Shown here in pieces: positions 47,301 through 56,109 of a stretch of 64,000 nucleotides of DNA. Both the position numbers and the translations under genes were made by a program. The notes below the pieces were generated by a model. That model did not search any database, had not been told where the DNA came from, and saw only the letters and a program-made list of their open reading frames with translations. Each line of letters opens with the position of its first letter. Positions within the stretch are counted from its first letter, which is position 1. The stretch is from the NCBI GenBank assembly GCA_003993805.1, contig RSEF01000017.1:8586533-8650532 (forward strand), given 5' to 3'. The DNA comes from Himantopus leucocephalus (Eukaryota > Chordata > Aves > Charadriiformes > Recurvirostridae).

Positions 47301-50300
47301 AAGACCCCGGCTCGCGGGCTTTGTCCCGGGGTGCACAATGACCTGCATTAAGCCGCCTCGGCTCAGGAGCGGGGCCCCGCGCTCGCCTGCGGCTCGTCCC
47401 GGAGCGCACGGGGGGGCCGGCCACAGGCACCCCCGAATAATAACCCCCCTGGCAGATCCTATTCTCCTGGCCGGCTCCCTCCCCGCCGGGCTGGGGGTGG
47501 AGAGCTGAGGACAAAGTACAGCTTTGACTAGACCCCGCCAAGCCCACATAGCAGCTTTTCATCGGGGCTTGGCATTAGCAAGACACTAATTAGAGGCCAT
47601 TCAGCTGGAAGATTTCTGGCGGGAGCTGCTCCACAAAAGAGCCACTGTTTGCCACCAGGGCTCAAGTCATCATTTTGTGCAACCGCTCCTTGGGTTTCGG
47701 TCGGCGAGCCCCCGCAGCCCTGCACCTTGCGTCCCCATAGAGGCAGCTTTATTCCTTCCTTCCTGCCTTCCCCCTCGCTGCCGCCCGCCGCCGAGGCGGG
47801 GAGCACGGCGGGACGGCTGCTGCGGGGCCACACCTCATGAGCGTCGGGCTCGTTACGCCCGGCTCCGGGGCTGGCGGGCAGCGGGGCTCTGCTCGCGCCA
47901 CCGGCACGCGGGAAGGGACAGTCCTGTCCCGCGGGAATCACAGCAGCAAGGACCGACCCCGCTGCCGGGGAGTACGGGGACACGCTCACGGCGGGTGTTT
48001 GGGGAGGTGGGCACGTGTTAATAATCCAGCAAAGCGGTTTTGCAGCACATCACGGGGCAGAAGGTGGTTTGCTCCCCCGAGAACCCCGCCGGGACCCCTC
48101 ACCTTCGGTGCACTCGCAGCTGTAGGTGTTGGGACCGTCCACGCACTTGGCGCCGTTCTTGCAGGGGGTGCTGGCGCACTCGTCGATGTCGAACTGGCAC
48201 AGGTGCCCGTTGAAGCCTGGAACGGAGGGAGAAGTCACGTCCCCACGCAGTGGCCGGACCCGCCAGCCTCCCCCCGCCGCCGGGCAGATCGCGCCGGGCC
48301 CCCCGCGTCCCGGCCGGGGCGCCGGGTTTCCATGGGGATGGCTGCTGGGGGCCCTGAATGCGGGGCTGCGACCCACCATTGAGAGCATCTTATTTACATC
48401 TCTAGAGGAGCAAAGTCTCTGAACTTCAAAACCTCCTTTCACAGATTAACCGTCTCCCCATTCTCCGCTCCACCCCGTGACTTTGACACCACATTCAAAG
48501 CCGCTGGCGCGGCCCCCCCCGGCCCCCGGCCCTCCTTCCCAAAGAGGGGCCTTTTCAAGTGCAAAGCCATGGGGTTTAATCCTCCTTCCCCTCTCCCATG
48601 GGCCGGACCCGGAGCAGCGTCGCCCACACGGGGCTCAGCCCCTCGCTGCAATGGGGGAACCCCCCACCAAAAGCGCCGAGCGGTTCTCCGCATTTCAGGG
48701 GGCTCTGAAATTTAAGGAGTTCATTTTCGGCTCCTTCCCAGCTCGAGCCGGGATGCACCATGGCTTTGTTTCCACCGCCATGGTGGTGGGACGGATGCCG
48801 CGTACCGGTGGGGCACTCGCAGTGGAACTCGTTGATCTTGTCGAGGCAGTTGCCGTTGTGCAGGCAGGGGCTGCTGGCACACTCGTCCGTGTTGATCTCA
48901 CAGTAAACCCCCTCGTAACCTGCAGAGAGACCCGGCGCACCGTCAGCGCAGGACGGCACAACGCGCAGGACAGGCAGCTTACACCAGGGTGTATTTGGTC
49001 CCTCCATCTTTACAAAGGCAGCTCAGGAGCTGTGCTACAGGTGGTGGGACCTCACGCACAAGCTGTTCCATGGTTGTCTACCCCAGATCTCCCTGCCCTT
49101 GGCTTGATCGCAGCCAGCAAGCTCGGCAAGAGGAGGAGTGCAGAGCAGTGTTGATGGTGCCCAACTCCCACCTCCCGTCCCCCCACCGCTGCGGGAGAAT
49201 ATGCAATCTTTACCAAGCTCTTTCTTTTCATTGCTGTCCCCAGCCACACACACCTCCTGTGGCTTTTCACCCAAACCACCACCGAGCTGAAGGTCAGGGG
49301 CACCCGGAGCCCTCCCGCCGCCTGCACCCAGCACCGGGACAGGGGTCTGCGGGGCCGCCCACCCACCGGGCATGCAGATGCACTGGAACTCCCCGATCTG
49401 GTCCAGGCAGGTGGCATCGTTCTGGCAGGGGTTGGAGAGGCACTCGTTGACGTCAATCTCGCAGCGAGGGCCCGAGTAGCCCTGCAGACACTGGCACTGG
49501 AAGGACCCCTGGGTGTTGATGCATTTCCCTGCGTGCTCGCAAGGGTTGGCTCCTGCAAAACACAAGCACAGCTTACAGGACACGCTCCCAGCTGCACATG
49601 AGCTCCCGGCTGCACCGGTGCTTTCCCCAGCTGCTCCTCGTCCACCCACAGGAGCCCAGCCCCGGCGCTCACCCAGCGAGCACTCGTCCACGTCCTGGTT
49701 GCAGGCTGGCCCCATGTACCCTGAAGGACACGTGCAGATGGCTTTGCCGTTGACAGGGTTGGTGTCGCAGTTGGAGCCCTCGTTGCAGGGGTTGCTGATG
49801 CAGGCGTCATCAAGGTGGCACAGCAAACCTGGGCAGCAAAAGGCAGGCACATGTCGAGGGCGCACACAAGTCATCGCACACCGAGACCTCAGCTAGGAGC
49901 CAGGGGACATGCTGGGAGCTGCCACCCCACTCCGTGACCAGGGGGCAAGATGGGATGGGGCCTCACCTGTGCGGCCGTGGGGGCACTCGCAGTAGAAGGA
50001 GGCCACCCGGTCGTGGCAGGTGGCCCCGTGGAAGCAGGCGGCCATAGCACAGTCATCAATGTTCTCGCTGCAGTCCTCGCCCGTCCAGCCGTTGACGCAG
50101 ACACAGTTGTAGCCACCGTGGTTGTTGTGGCAGGTGCCCCCATTCTGGCAGGCGTTGGGCATCAGCTGGCACTCGTCCACGTCCTCGGTGCAGTACTGAC
50201 CTGCCAGGGGACAAGGGCACCCGCATGAGGCTGGTGCTGCCCAGTTCCCGCAGGCTCCGCAAGCATCGCTGCGAAGCAGGACGGCTCTCCCCACCCGGTC

Positions 50301-53300
50301 CGTGACATCCCCCAGGGCAGGATCCGTCCCCTCCCGGCCCTGCCCTGTGCCACCCTCGCTGCTGGCAGCAGTGTTACCTGTCCACTCGGGCGGGCACTGG
50401 CAGTTGTAGGTGTTGACACCGTCCACGCAGGTGCCCCCATTCTTGCAGTTGTTGCCTGGACAGTCATTGATGTTCTCCTCACAGTTCTGGCCCGTGAACC
50501 CTGTGCAGAGGAGATGTCTGCTGTGATGCCGACCAACAACCGGCCATGCCACTGCCTCACACCCCTGCTGACAGCAGGCTGCTCGTTATCGGGTGCTGAG
50601 CATGTGCCAGGTGCTCCAAGCCCAGCTTTGAAGCCAGCCACCCCATTTTATCCGCAGCCCCGTCCTGCCTCTGCCAGGGCTCGGTTCTGCCGCACAGGTT
50701 TTCCTGCCAGGGCGCCATCGCCGGAGCCTGGCAAGCGGCGGCGGCTTCTTCCACGCAGGGCAGACGGGACGTCCCCGGTGCGGGGCTCGCCTGCCAAAGC
50801 CCCCGGCTCCGGAGACACTCGCCCCGAGCAGCGGAGGATCCGGCTCCACGGCAAGCTGGGATGAACCGGGGCTGCTCCCACAAAGGCTTGCGGCACCCCG
50901 TGCTGAATCACCGGCTTTTAATTTCACATGTAAAGAGCCTCATCAGCAGCGCTTCCCCCGGAGTGGGATCCAAGTCCCTGGCAGGGTGAACCACCGCCCC
51001 ACACAGCGCGGCGCTAATCCCAGCTCGCCTCTCGCGCGGCAAGCCCGGCTGCTCGGGTTTATGTTATTGCCTCCACCTGAGAGCGTGGCACGCATGGAAA
51101 CCGTTCCGCCCCCCGCCTCTCCCCATGCCGTCTGCAGCAGAAATGAAAGAGCCAGGCCCTTCTCAGGGCATCTGCCAAGCCACCCCGTCCCCCTCAAACT
51201 GCCACTTGGGTTAAGAGACATAAGGGCAGCCCAGCCGTCCCAAGCCCCCGACGCAGCCGGTGCTGGGTGTCTGCCTTCGCAGCCCACCCATGCGCTCGGG
51301 GTCGGGACGGCAGTGCCAGCGGTGCCGGCGTGCACTTGCAGCTCCCCCAAACTCCCCAAGGCATTTTGCAGGTCCGGACCAGGCTGCTCCCCCGCGCAGG
51401 CACCTCACTATGTCACCTCTGCCTCCACGAGGAAGGGGCCGGGGGCCCAGGCTCATCCTCTGCGGGACCCCAGAGCCTGGTCCAGCTGGGGGTTTTCCCC
51501 TCGCTCTCTCCAAGGGCCGTGTTTTCCTCTCCCCTGTAGCCTCAGCCCCATCCCACGAGGAGCAGCATCAGCTATTTACGATTGCTGGTAGGAGTCCAAA
51601 GCAGATAACGTTGATTTGCGCCTCATTTTTAAGCAGCCGGGCTGAGACTGAACAGCAATAACTGGCAATGTCCTAGATACCAGGATTAACTCATTTTGAA
51701 CCATCCGAATGAGTAATTAGTACTGCAATTACTTTAAACTCAGGGTTACATTCTACAGCGATGGCATGATAAAACAGCCAAGATTAGTTTAACTTGAAGA
51801 AACCCGGTACGGCCAGGCCTCTCCGGGAATGAAAAGGGGACATTGTTTCAGGTCTGCTGCGCTGCATACCAGCGTATCAATCACCCTCTTATCATGAGAA
51901 ACAGCCCCCTGTCCCTCCTGCCTCCGCCCGAAGCCGATGCGGCTCCTGCAGCGAGCCATGCCGGATGGCGGAGGTGCGGAGGGACCCCCCCTGTCCCCCC
52001 GCAGCAGGGGCTGTGCCACCCCGCAGGAGGCGAACCAGCTCGTGCAGCATGCAAAGCTCCCACGAAGCCGCAGCCGGGCGTGAAAGCGCCGATCCCCCCC
52101 CGCCCGCAGCAGGGATGCTCCCCCAGGGCCATACCTCACCCCGACCTGCCCCGACGCTTGGGCTGCTCTGGGGAAAGTGCCTCGTCAGCAGAACGGCAGG
52201 GCAGGGCCAGCGCCGCTCCTCCTGCCCCGTCCCTGCGGCAATGCTGTGCTGCCAAGCCGGGGCTCGGAGCTGCTCCCGCGGGAGCATCGCCCCTGGGAGC
52301 TCCCGGCTGCACCGGCTCATCCCGGAAGGAAAGGCTTCCTTCCCCGGCACTGCTCGCCCGGTCAGCCTCAATGCCTCGCTGTCCCGAAGGACAGGAGCTT
52401 TGCTCCAGCCTGGGTGAGCGGGCATGGAGGGGAAGCAGGAGATGCTGCAGGACGCTGCGTATTTTGCATGGTTAATCATAGAATGGTTTGGGTTGGAAGG
52501 GACCTTTAAAAGCCATCTGGTCCAACTCCCCTGCCATGAGCAGGGACACCTTCTGCTATATCGGGGTGCTCAGAGCCCAGTCCAACCTGGCCTGGAATGT
52601 TTCCAGGGATGGGGCACCTCCCACCCCTCTGGGCAACCTGAGCCAGCGTCTCACCACCGAGCCTCCTGAATTATTGCAGCCAAAAGCTTTGGGAAGGGGA
52701 TTGAACCTCTGAGTCTGCGTCAGAGATCAAGACGAGATCCCCCCATGCTGCCCCGCGGTGATCGCGCATCTTCCCCTGGCACTGGGCTGGGCTGCCAGCG
52801 GGACGCGGGTACACCTGTGCCGGCTGGGGGACCCCATCCCCACCCCGATGCCCCGTCCCCAGGGGCGGCCGGGCAGGAGCTATGGCAGAGGGAGGCCGGA
52901 GCTCCCCGTGGTAATGCCGAGCACCGCCGGGGGTGCAGAGCAGAGAAGCCGCCTACCCCTCGTCCTGCCCCAGCCCCTGTGGGGCTACGGGCGACCAGAG
53001 GAGATCAAAGCAATCCCACGAGGGACTCCTCAGGCAGCTTAGCGCTGCCCACAGCTTCCTTCCAAGGGAGAGGGCGGATGCGTCCCCTCCACGGGTACCG
53101 CAGCCGGCCAGCATGGCTGGCTCGGGCGAGAAATGGCACTCACTCCCCGGTAAACCCAGCCCAGTCCGAGCATGGGGCTGCAGCGGGCGGCAGCATGGCG
53201 CGGGGGCAGGAAACTCCTCCGGGCGGCGCGGGGCCGGGGGGAGTGTGGGGCCGGGGGGAGCGTTGGGGCCGCGCTCAGCCCCTTCCGCTCCCCGCAGACC

Positions 53301-55101
53301 GCTGCCGAGGGCAGAAGCGAAAGGGCTCGCCGGGGTCAGGGGGCCCTTTCACAGCCGCTTTTCTTTCCTCCGGCATGCAGGGTGCCGGGCTCCCTTGCAG
53401 GGTGCCGAGCTCCCGGCACAGCCCCCACCCTCCCGCAAGAGCCCTTCATTTCAGAGGCTGTAACTCGGCTGGGCTGCTCCGGCGCTTGCCGGAGGGAGCA
53501 GCAGCGAGCACAGAGAGGGTCTCCCTTCCCCAACTCCGTTCGCACTCGGAAACTTTCCAAAATAGCTATTCCGGGCTAATTATTCCATTCTGGAAGTGGA
53601 TTAAGCTAAAGCGGAAAAAGGCACTCTTATTCTGGAATATGAGCATCCGCACAGGGGCCTCTGCTGAAACGGTTGTTTTGGAAGAGCTATTTTGGTGAAT
53701 CACCAAGTATAAAAAGCCCCCGGGTGACCTCTCCTCTTCGGGCATCGTTGCCCAACATCTTCCCAAATGCAGGTGGCACAGCGAGCCCGCGGCCCCTCGT
53801 TTTTGTCCCTCCCAGAGCCATAACTCGGGAACAGAGAAGACTGGGAACTACTTGTTTAGCGGGGGAAAAGGGACTGCAAGAGGGTCCCTGGTCGCAGTGN
53901 TTTGCAGTCCCCTCCCCACTTTGGAGACAGCCCCTACCTGGCAGGCACGTGCAGTCGTAGGTGGTGTCTCCGATCTGGCGGCACGTCCCCCCGTTCTGGC
54001 AGGGCGAGGGGTTGCAGGGCACGTAGAGGTGCTCGCAGTTCTGCCCGGTGTACGCCGGCTTGCAGGAGCACTGGTAGGTGCCCACCTCGTTGGTGCAGCT
54101 CCCGCCGTTCTTGCAGACGGACGGCGAGATGTTGCACTCGTTCACGTCCTGCTTGCAGTTGGCCCCGTGGAAGCCGGCGGTGCACCGGCAGATGTAGTGG
54201 GCTTCGAAGGGGACGCACTGGCCCCCGTTGGCGCAGGGGTTGGAGGCACAGGGGTCGGCCTGCTGGCAGGTTTTGCCTGGGGAGGGCAGGGAGGGAGGAT
54301 CATAGAATGGTTTAGGTTGGAAAGGACCTTAAAGATCATCCAGTGCCACCCCCCTGCCCTGGGCAGGGACACCTCCCACCAGCCCAGGTTGCTCCAAGCC
54401 CCGTCCAACCTGGCCTTGAACACCTCCAGGGATGGGAACACCTCCAGGGATGGGAACCCTTCCAGGTATGGGAACACATTCCAGGAGGATGAAGACGCAA
54501 ACTAAAGCTCAGGCTCTTGGTGAGAGCCATCTCTGCGCTGGGGCGGCAGACCCCGCTCTGGGACTGTGTTCACAGGGGGTGAAACTAATTCCCCCCACCT
54601 CTGCCCCCGTAAAACCCTCCTCACCCGTGCAGGAGTCATGCAGCTCACCCAGCCCGGGACCCTCCCAAGCCCCTGCTCAGGTGTGCAGACCCCCCGTCCT
54701 TTCCCCCAGCACTGGAGGAAGCTGAAACCAGAGGCAGCGCCCTTCTCCATCCATGGGGGCTTTCCAGGAGCAACCCCTGTCACAGACTGTCCCCATTCCC
54801 TCTGGCCTGGTCACCGTGTCCCCACGGCACCGCCTCACCTGACCACCCCGGTGGGCAGCGGCACTTGTACTCGCTGAGCGTCAGCAGGTCGCAGGTGCCC
54901 CCGTTGCGGCAGGGGTTGCTGAGGCAGACGTTGTCGCGGGGCGTCAGGCAGAGCTCGTCGGTGAAGCCCAGGCGGCAGGCGCAGGTGTAGTCCACGGTGC
55001 TGCCGCGCACCACCGGGGTGCAGGTGCCGGCGTTCTTGCAGGGGGAGCTCAGGCAGGGGTTGGGCAGCTGGCACCGCTCGCCCACGTAGGCACCGCTACA
55101 C
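30896..55101 (-). CDS. NOTCH1: NOTCH1, exons 3-34 (exons 1-2 outside window)
   Basis: Single-pass receptor for Delta and Jagged ligands. After ADAM and gamma-secretase cutting, its intracellular domain enters the nucleus and activates RBPJ targets with MAML. The 32 exons join into 7,510 nt in one frame with GT/AG at every border: 2,502 codons plus stop; exons 1-2 should add about 47. Order: end of EGF1 through EGF36 (exons 3-25), three LNR modules (exons 25-26), heterodimerisation domain with furin site RQKR (37240-37251), transmembrane helix [19 protein letters not shown] and RAM motif WFP (exon 28), nuclear signals, ankyrin repeats (exons 30-34), then transactivation region with poly-Gln and PEST tail with the TPSPES degron (31016-31033). 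Exon lengths such as 339, 123, 234, 156, 186, 114 and 202 equal those I recall for human. Nothing is broken. Intron 2 continues to the window edge. Confidence 0.98.
31310..31430 (-). repeat. NOTCH1: Glutamine-codon repeat in NOTCH1 transactivation region
   Basis: Runs of CAG with interspersed CCG and ATG codons give blocks such as [18 protein letters not shown]. Lengths may vary between individuals and species. Confidence 0.9.
32823..32920 (-). CDS. NOTCH1: NOTCH1 exon 33 (ankyrin repeat)
   Basis: 98 nt: [20 protein letters not shown], then [12 protein letters not shown] in phase. Confidence 0.97.
33033..33180 (-). CDS. NOTCH1: NOTCH1 exon 32 (ankyrin repeats)
   Basis: 148 nt: [20 protein letters not shown], then [12 protein letters not shown]. 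Confidence 0.97.
33528..33823 (-). CDS. NOTCH1: NOTCH1 exon 31 (ankyrin repeats)
   Basis: 296 nt: [40 protein letters not shown] and [18 protein letters not shown]. Confidence 0.97.
34559..34724 (-). CDS. NOTCH1: NOTCH1 exon 30
   Basis: 166 nt: [20 protein letters not shown], then [20 protein letters not shown] and one base into Asp. Confidence 0.97.
35001..35091 (-). CDS. NOTCH1: NOTCH1 exon 29
   Basis: 91 nt: [20 protein letters not shown], ending TKKFR in phase. Links RAM to the ankyrin domain. Confidence 0.96.
35436..35652 (-). CDS. NOTCH1: NOTCH1 exon 28 (transmembrane helix, RAM)
   Basis: 217 nt. A hydrophobic stretch of about 20 residues ([19 protein letters not shown]) is followed by the stop-transfer SRKRRRE, then LWFPEGFK, the RBPJ-binding W-x-P motif, and KKKRRE. 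Gamma-secretase S3 cutting occurs near the inner end of the helix. Confidence 0.98.
36266..36414 (-). CDS. NOTCH1: NOTCH1 exon 27 (heterodimerisation domain, C half)
   Basis: 149 nt: [20 protein letters not shown], ending IPYKIEAVK. The S2 region follows in this exon and the start of exon 28. Confidence 0.97.
37214..37642 (-). CDS. NOTCH1: NOTCH1 exon 26 (LNR-C, heterodimerisation domain, furin site)
   Basis: 429 nt: [28 protein letters not shown], then the domain with [24 protein letters not shown] followed by ELDQMD at 37240-37251 is the S1 furin cut. Confidence 0.97.
38370..38941 (-). CDS. NOTCH1: NOTCH1 exon 25 (EGF35-36, LNR-A and LNR-B)
   Basis: 572 nt: [20 protein letters not shown] through EGF36, then two Lin12-Notch repeats ([13 protein letters not shown] and [13 protein letters not shown]). 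The LNRs bind calcium and hold the receptor shut over the S2 site. Confidence 0.97.
39499..39611 (-). CDS. NOTCH1: NOTCH1 exon 24 (EGF34)
   Basis: 113 nt: [20 protein letters not shown], ending ICKCPP in phase. Confidence 0.97.
39725..39982 (-). CDS. NOTCH1: NOTCH1 exon 23 (EGF32-EGF33)
   Basis: 258 nt: [20 protein letters not shown] and [19 protein letters not shown]. Confidence 0.97.
40297..40429 (-). CDS. NOTCH1: NOTCH1 exon 22 (EGF31)
   Basis: 133 nt: starts [10 protein letters not shown] and ends PRGTQ plus one base; the frame joins exons 21 and 23. Confidence 0.96.
40628..40812 (-). CDS. NOTCH1: NOTCH1 exon 21 (EGF29-EGF30)
   Basis: 185 nt: [20 protein letters not shown] and [16 protein letters not shown]. 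Ends in phase at Glu. Confidence 0.97.
41084..41237 (-). CDS. NOTCH1: NOTCH1 exon 20 (EGF28)
   Basis: 154 nt: [20 protein letters not shown], ending CEVAAKQQ plus one base. Confidence 0.97.
41371..41572 (-). CDS. NOTCH1: NOTCH1 exon 19 (EGF26-EGF27)
   Basis: 202 nt: [20 protein letters not shown] and [16 protein letters not shown]. Ends in phase at Gln. Confidence 0.97.
41736..41964 (-). CDS. NOTCH1: NOTCH1 exon 18 (EGF24-EGF25)
   Basis: 229 nt: [20 protein letters not shown] and [16 protein letters not shown]; start of the Abruptex-type region. Confidence 0.97.
42099..42600 (+). mobile_element. CR1 retroposon, 3' part, antisense to NOTCH1 in intron 17
   Basis: Contains the C-terminal part of the CR1 reverse-transcriptase ORF on the plus strand (stretches [20 protein letters not shown] and [19 protein letters not shown]), followed by the short 3'UTR and terminal agattctgtgattttg. 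It is 5'-truncated, as most CR1 copies are. The ORF remnant stays open to about 42482 but lacks the catalytic half, so it cannot be active. Confidence 0.93.
42937..43089 (-). CDS. NOTCH1: NOTCH1 exon 17 (EGF23)
   Basis: 153 nt: [20 protein letters not shown], ending DIDDCKP plus one base of Asn. Confidence 0.97.
43442..43561 (-). CDS. NOTCH1: NOTCH1 exon 16 (EGF22)
   Basis: 120 nt: [20 protein letters not shown], ending CSCPSGWQ. Confidence 0.96.
43562..44568. other. NOTCH1 intron 15
   Basis: About 1 kb, GC-rich, carrying the AGG repeat at 44298-44336. ORFs spanning it (43804-44661 plus) are composition artefacts. Confidence 0.8.
44298..44336. repeat. (AGG)13 microsatellite in NOTCH1 intron 15
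   Basis: Thirteen perfect AGG units; CCT in the transcript. The G-rich strand can form quadruplexes. Confidence 0.97.
44569..44682 (-). CDS. NOTCH1: NOTCH1 exon 15 (EGF21)
   Basis: 114 nt: [20 protein letters not shown], ending CNCLLPYT. Confidence 0.97.
45012..45157 (-). CDS. NOTCH1: NOTCH1 exon 14 (EGF19 end, EGF20)
   Basis: 146 nt: [20 protein letters not shown], ending CREGFS. The acceptor is the AG at 45158-45159; the nearer cag five bases into the exon breaks phase. Confidence 0.96.
45413..45605 (-). CDS. NOTCH1: NOTCH1 exon 13 (EGF18, start of EGF19)
   Basis: 193 nt: [20 protein letters not shown] and [16 protein letters not shown]. Ends two bases into Gly. Confidence 0.97.
46382..46492 (-). 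CDS. NOTCH1: NOTCH1 exon 12 (EGF17)
   Basis: 111 nt: [20 protein letters not shown], ending CTCEPGYT. Confidence 0.97.
46827..47060 (-). CDS. NOTCH1: NOTCH1 exon 11 (EGF15-EGF16)
   Basis: 234 nt: [20 protein letters not shown] and [19 protein letters not shown] minisatellite begins just upstream of its acceptor. Confidence 0.97.
47061..48102. other. NOTCH1 intron 10
   Basis: About 1 kb. Holds the minisatellite above and, at about 47540-47690, an AT-richer island (cattagcaagacactaattag) in otherwise GC-rich sequence. No exon or RNA recognised. Confidence 0.75.
47073..47165. repeat. Minisatellite, about 20-bp unit, next to exon 11 acceptor
   Basis: Four to five imperfect copies of a unit like gacacggggtcaggatgg, starting about 12 bases from the exon 11 acceptor in intron 10. 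Confidence 0.85.
48103..48216 (-). CDS. NOTCH1: NOTCH1 exon 10 (EGF14)
   Basis: 114 nt: [20 protein letters not shown], ending YSCECTE. Confidence 0.97.
48806..48919 (-). CDS. NOTCH1: NOTCH1 exon 9 (EGF13)
   Basis: 114 nt: [20 protein letters not shown], ending FHCECPT. Confidence 0.97.
49367..49552 (-). CDS. NOTCH1: NOTCH1 exon 8 (EGF11-EGF12, ligand-binding core)
   Basis: 186 nt: [20 protein letters not shown], then [19 protein letters not shown]12 keeps the O-fucose site (C-QNDA-T-C) and the O-glucose site (C-LSNP-C) that tune Delta and Jagged binding. Confidence 0.97.
49673..49828 (-). CDS. NOTCH1: NOTCH1 exon 7 (EGF10, start of EGF11)
   Basis: 156 nt: [20 protein letters not shown], ending DVDECSL plus two bases. 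Confidence 0.97.
49967..50200 (-). CDS. NOTCH1: NOTCH1 exon 6 (EGF8-EGF9)
   Basis: 234 nt: [20 protein letters not shown] and [19 protein letters not shown]8 is known to take part in Jagged recognition. Confidence 0.97.
50378..50500 (-). CDS. NOTCH1: NOTCH1 exon 5 (EGF7)
   Basis: 123 nt: [20 protein letters not shown], ending CQCPPEWT. Confidence 0.97.
51590..51830. promoter_or_regulatory. Candidate regulatory island in NOTCH1 intron 4
   Basis: About 240 AT-rich bases in GC-rich surroundings, with gagtaattagtactgcaatt (homeodomain-type TAATTAG), near-palindromic AATTA/TAATT elements and no repeat. Conservation untested. Confidence 0.3.
52475..52672 (-). mobile_element. CR1 retroposon 3' fragment in NOTCH1 intron 4
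   Basis: Starts with inverted terminus atcatagaatggtttgggtt and continues through the CR1 3'UTR (gggacctttaaaagccatct, cagggacacc, ccagggatggggcacc). Same orientation as NOTCH1. Confidence 0.92.
53555..53705. promoter_or_regulatory. Candidate regulatory island 2 in NOTCH1 intron 4
   Basis: AT-rich block with a CArG-like ccaaaatagc, ctaattattcc, and repeated attcc/ggaat elements resembling TEAD sites. No repeat family recognised. Confidence 0.3.
53870..53911. repeat. 10-bp perfect inverted repeat around single N
   Basis: gggactgcaa (53870-53879) and ttgcagtccc (53902-53911) flank 22 bases containing the N at 53900. Confidence 0.85.
53938..54276 (-). CDS. NOTCH1: NOTCH1 exon 4 (EGF4-EGF6)
   Basis: 339 nt: [20 protein letters not shown] and onward to TYDCTCLP. 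Its acceptor lies only about 23 bases from a CR1 terminus in intron 3. Confidence 0.96.
54299..54435 (-). mobile_element. CR1 retroposon 3' fragment in NOTCH1 intron 3
   Basis: Inverted CR1 terminus atcatagaatggtttaggtt followed by the 3'UTR (ggaccttaaagatcatccag, cctgccctgggcagggacac, gtccaacctggccttgaaca). Its 3' end lies 23 bases from the exon 4 acceptor. Confidence 0.93.
54418..54485. repeat. 18-bp minisatellite grown from CR1 sequence
   Basis: About four copies of a unit like acctccagggatgggaac; the first belongs to the CR1 3'UTR, the later ones drift (ccttccaggtatgggaac). Confidence 0.88.
54839..55101 (-). CDS. NOTCH1: NOTCH1 exon 3 (EGF1 end to EGF3)
   Basis: 263 nt. One base completes the last codon of exon 2, then [20 protein letters not shown] and on to [10 protein letters not shown]. 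Donor gtgagg at 54837-54838. Confidence 0.96.
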
Positions 55102-56109
55102 CTGGAGGGATGAGACACGCCGTCAGCGGGATCGGACCCGAGGGGCTGGGGCGCACGCGGTCACCCCAGGGACCGGCTCCGGGAACGCCTCCCCGGGGCC
55201 CGAGCCCGCACCGCATCCCGGCACGTCGGGTTTGGAAATTGCAAGGCTCTGCCCTGGCCGCTGTGGGCTGAGAAGAGGAAGATGAAAGAGGCGCCGGGAA
55301 CAAAGGCGTCCCCCATCGAGGGGCCTGCACCGACTTGCAAAACCGCAGCCTCCAGCGCTGACGTCCTGCTTCTCATCGCAATGTGCTTTCTTTGCCCCCG
55401 TCGCTAAAGAGGAAACCGAGGCACAACGGGGGACGCAGTGGAGCCAGGAGGGGCACCCCATACCTGCACCCAACCCAGGGCACCTACAGACCCCAAGGGA
55501 GAGGAAACCCCGCAGTGGCCTGGGGGGCCAAGCAGCACGGGGACAGCCCTGTGCCCCTGCCCGCACCGGAGTCCCTGCTCCACCAGGGCAATTTTTATCC
55601 TCCCTCCGTCCTGAGAAGTCTCTGGAACACGATCAAACAAGGGCGCAGCGCTGGCTGGTAGCAGGTGGGACACGTCCCTACTCCTTGCAGCCGGCTGGGA
55701 TCTTCCCCAAAGATAAACCCTGCGCAAGGAGGGATGAGTGGCCCCGGCTGCCACGTCCCTCTGCGTGGGGACCCTGAGAAAAGACCCCCCTGATGTGGCC
55801 ACCGGCTCTACCATCTGTCACCGTTGGCTGACAGGGCTGGACCAACTGCCTGCTGCAGGACCGGGGTGGGCGATGGGGAGATGCCGCAAGGGCAAATCCT
55901 GGCAAGGCTGGGCAGGACGCAGAGCCGGCAAAGGACCCTGCAGAGGGGGGAGCGGCCCCCCGGGAAAGGGAGGATGGAGGAAAGCTGTGCACAGAGAGAC
56001 TGAGGGCACCTGACATCAAAAGATCCCGGGGACGAGCCCCTTCAGCACCTCCCCAGCGCAAACCCGGCCGGCACTGTGTCTCTTGTATCACGTCTGCAAC
56101 GTGAGATGC

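Larger units (their letters stand above)
50501..53937. other. NOTCH1 intron 4 (3.4 kb)
   Basis: Mostly very GC-rich with many chance ORFs. It holds two AT-rich islands (51590-51830 and 53555-53705), one CR1 tail (52475-52672), and an N at 53900 inside an inverted repeat. Confidence 0.75.
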
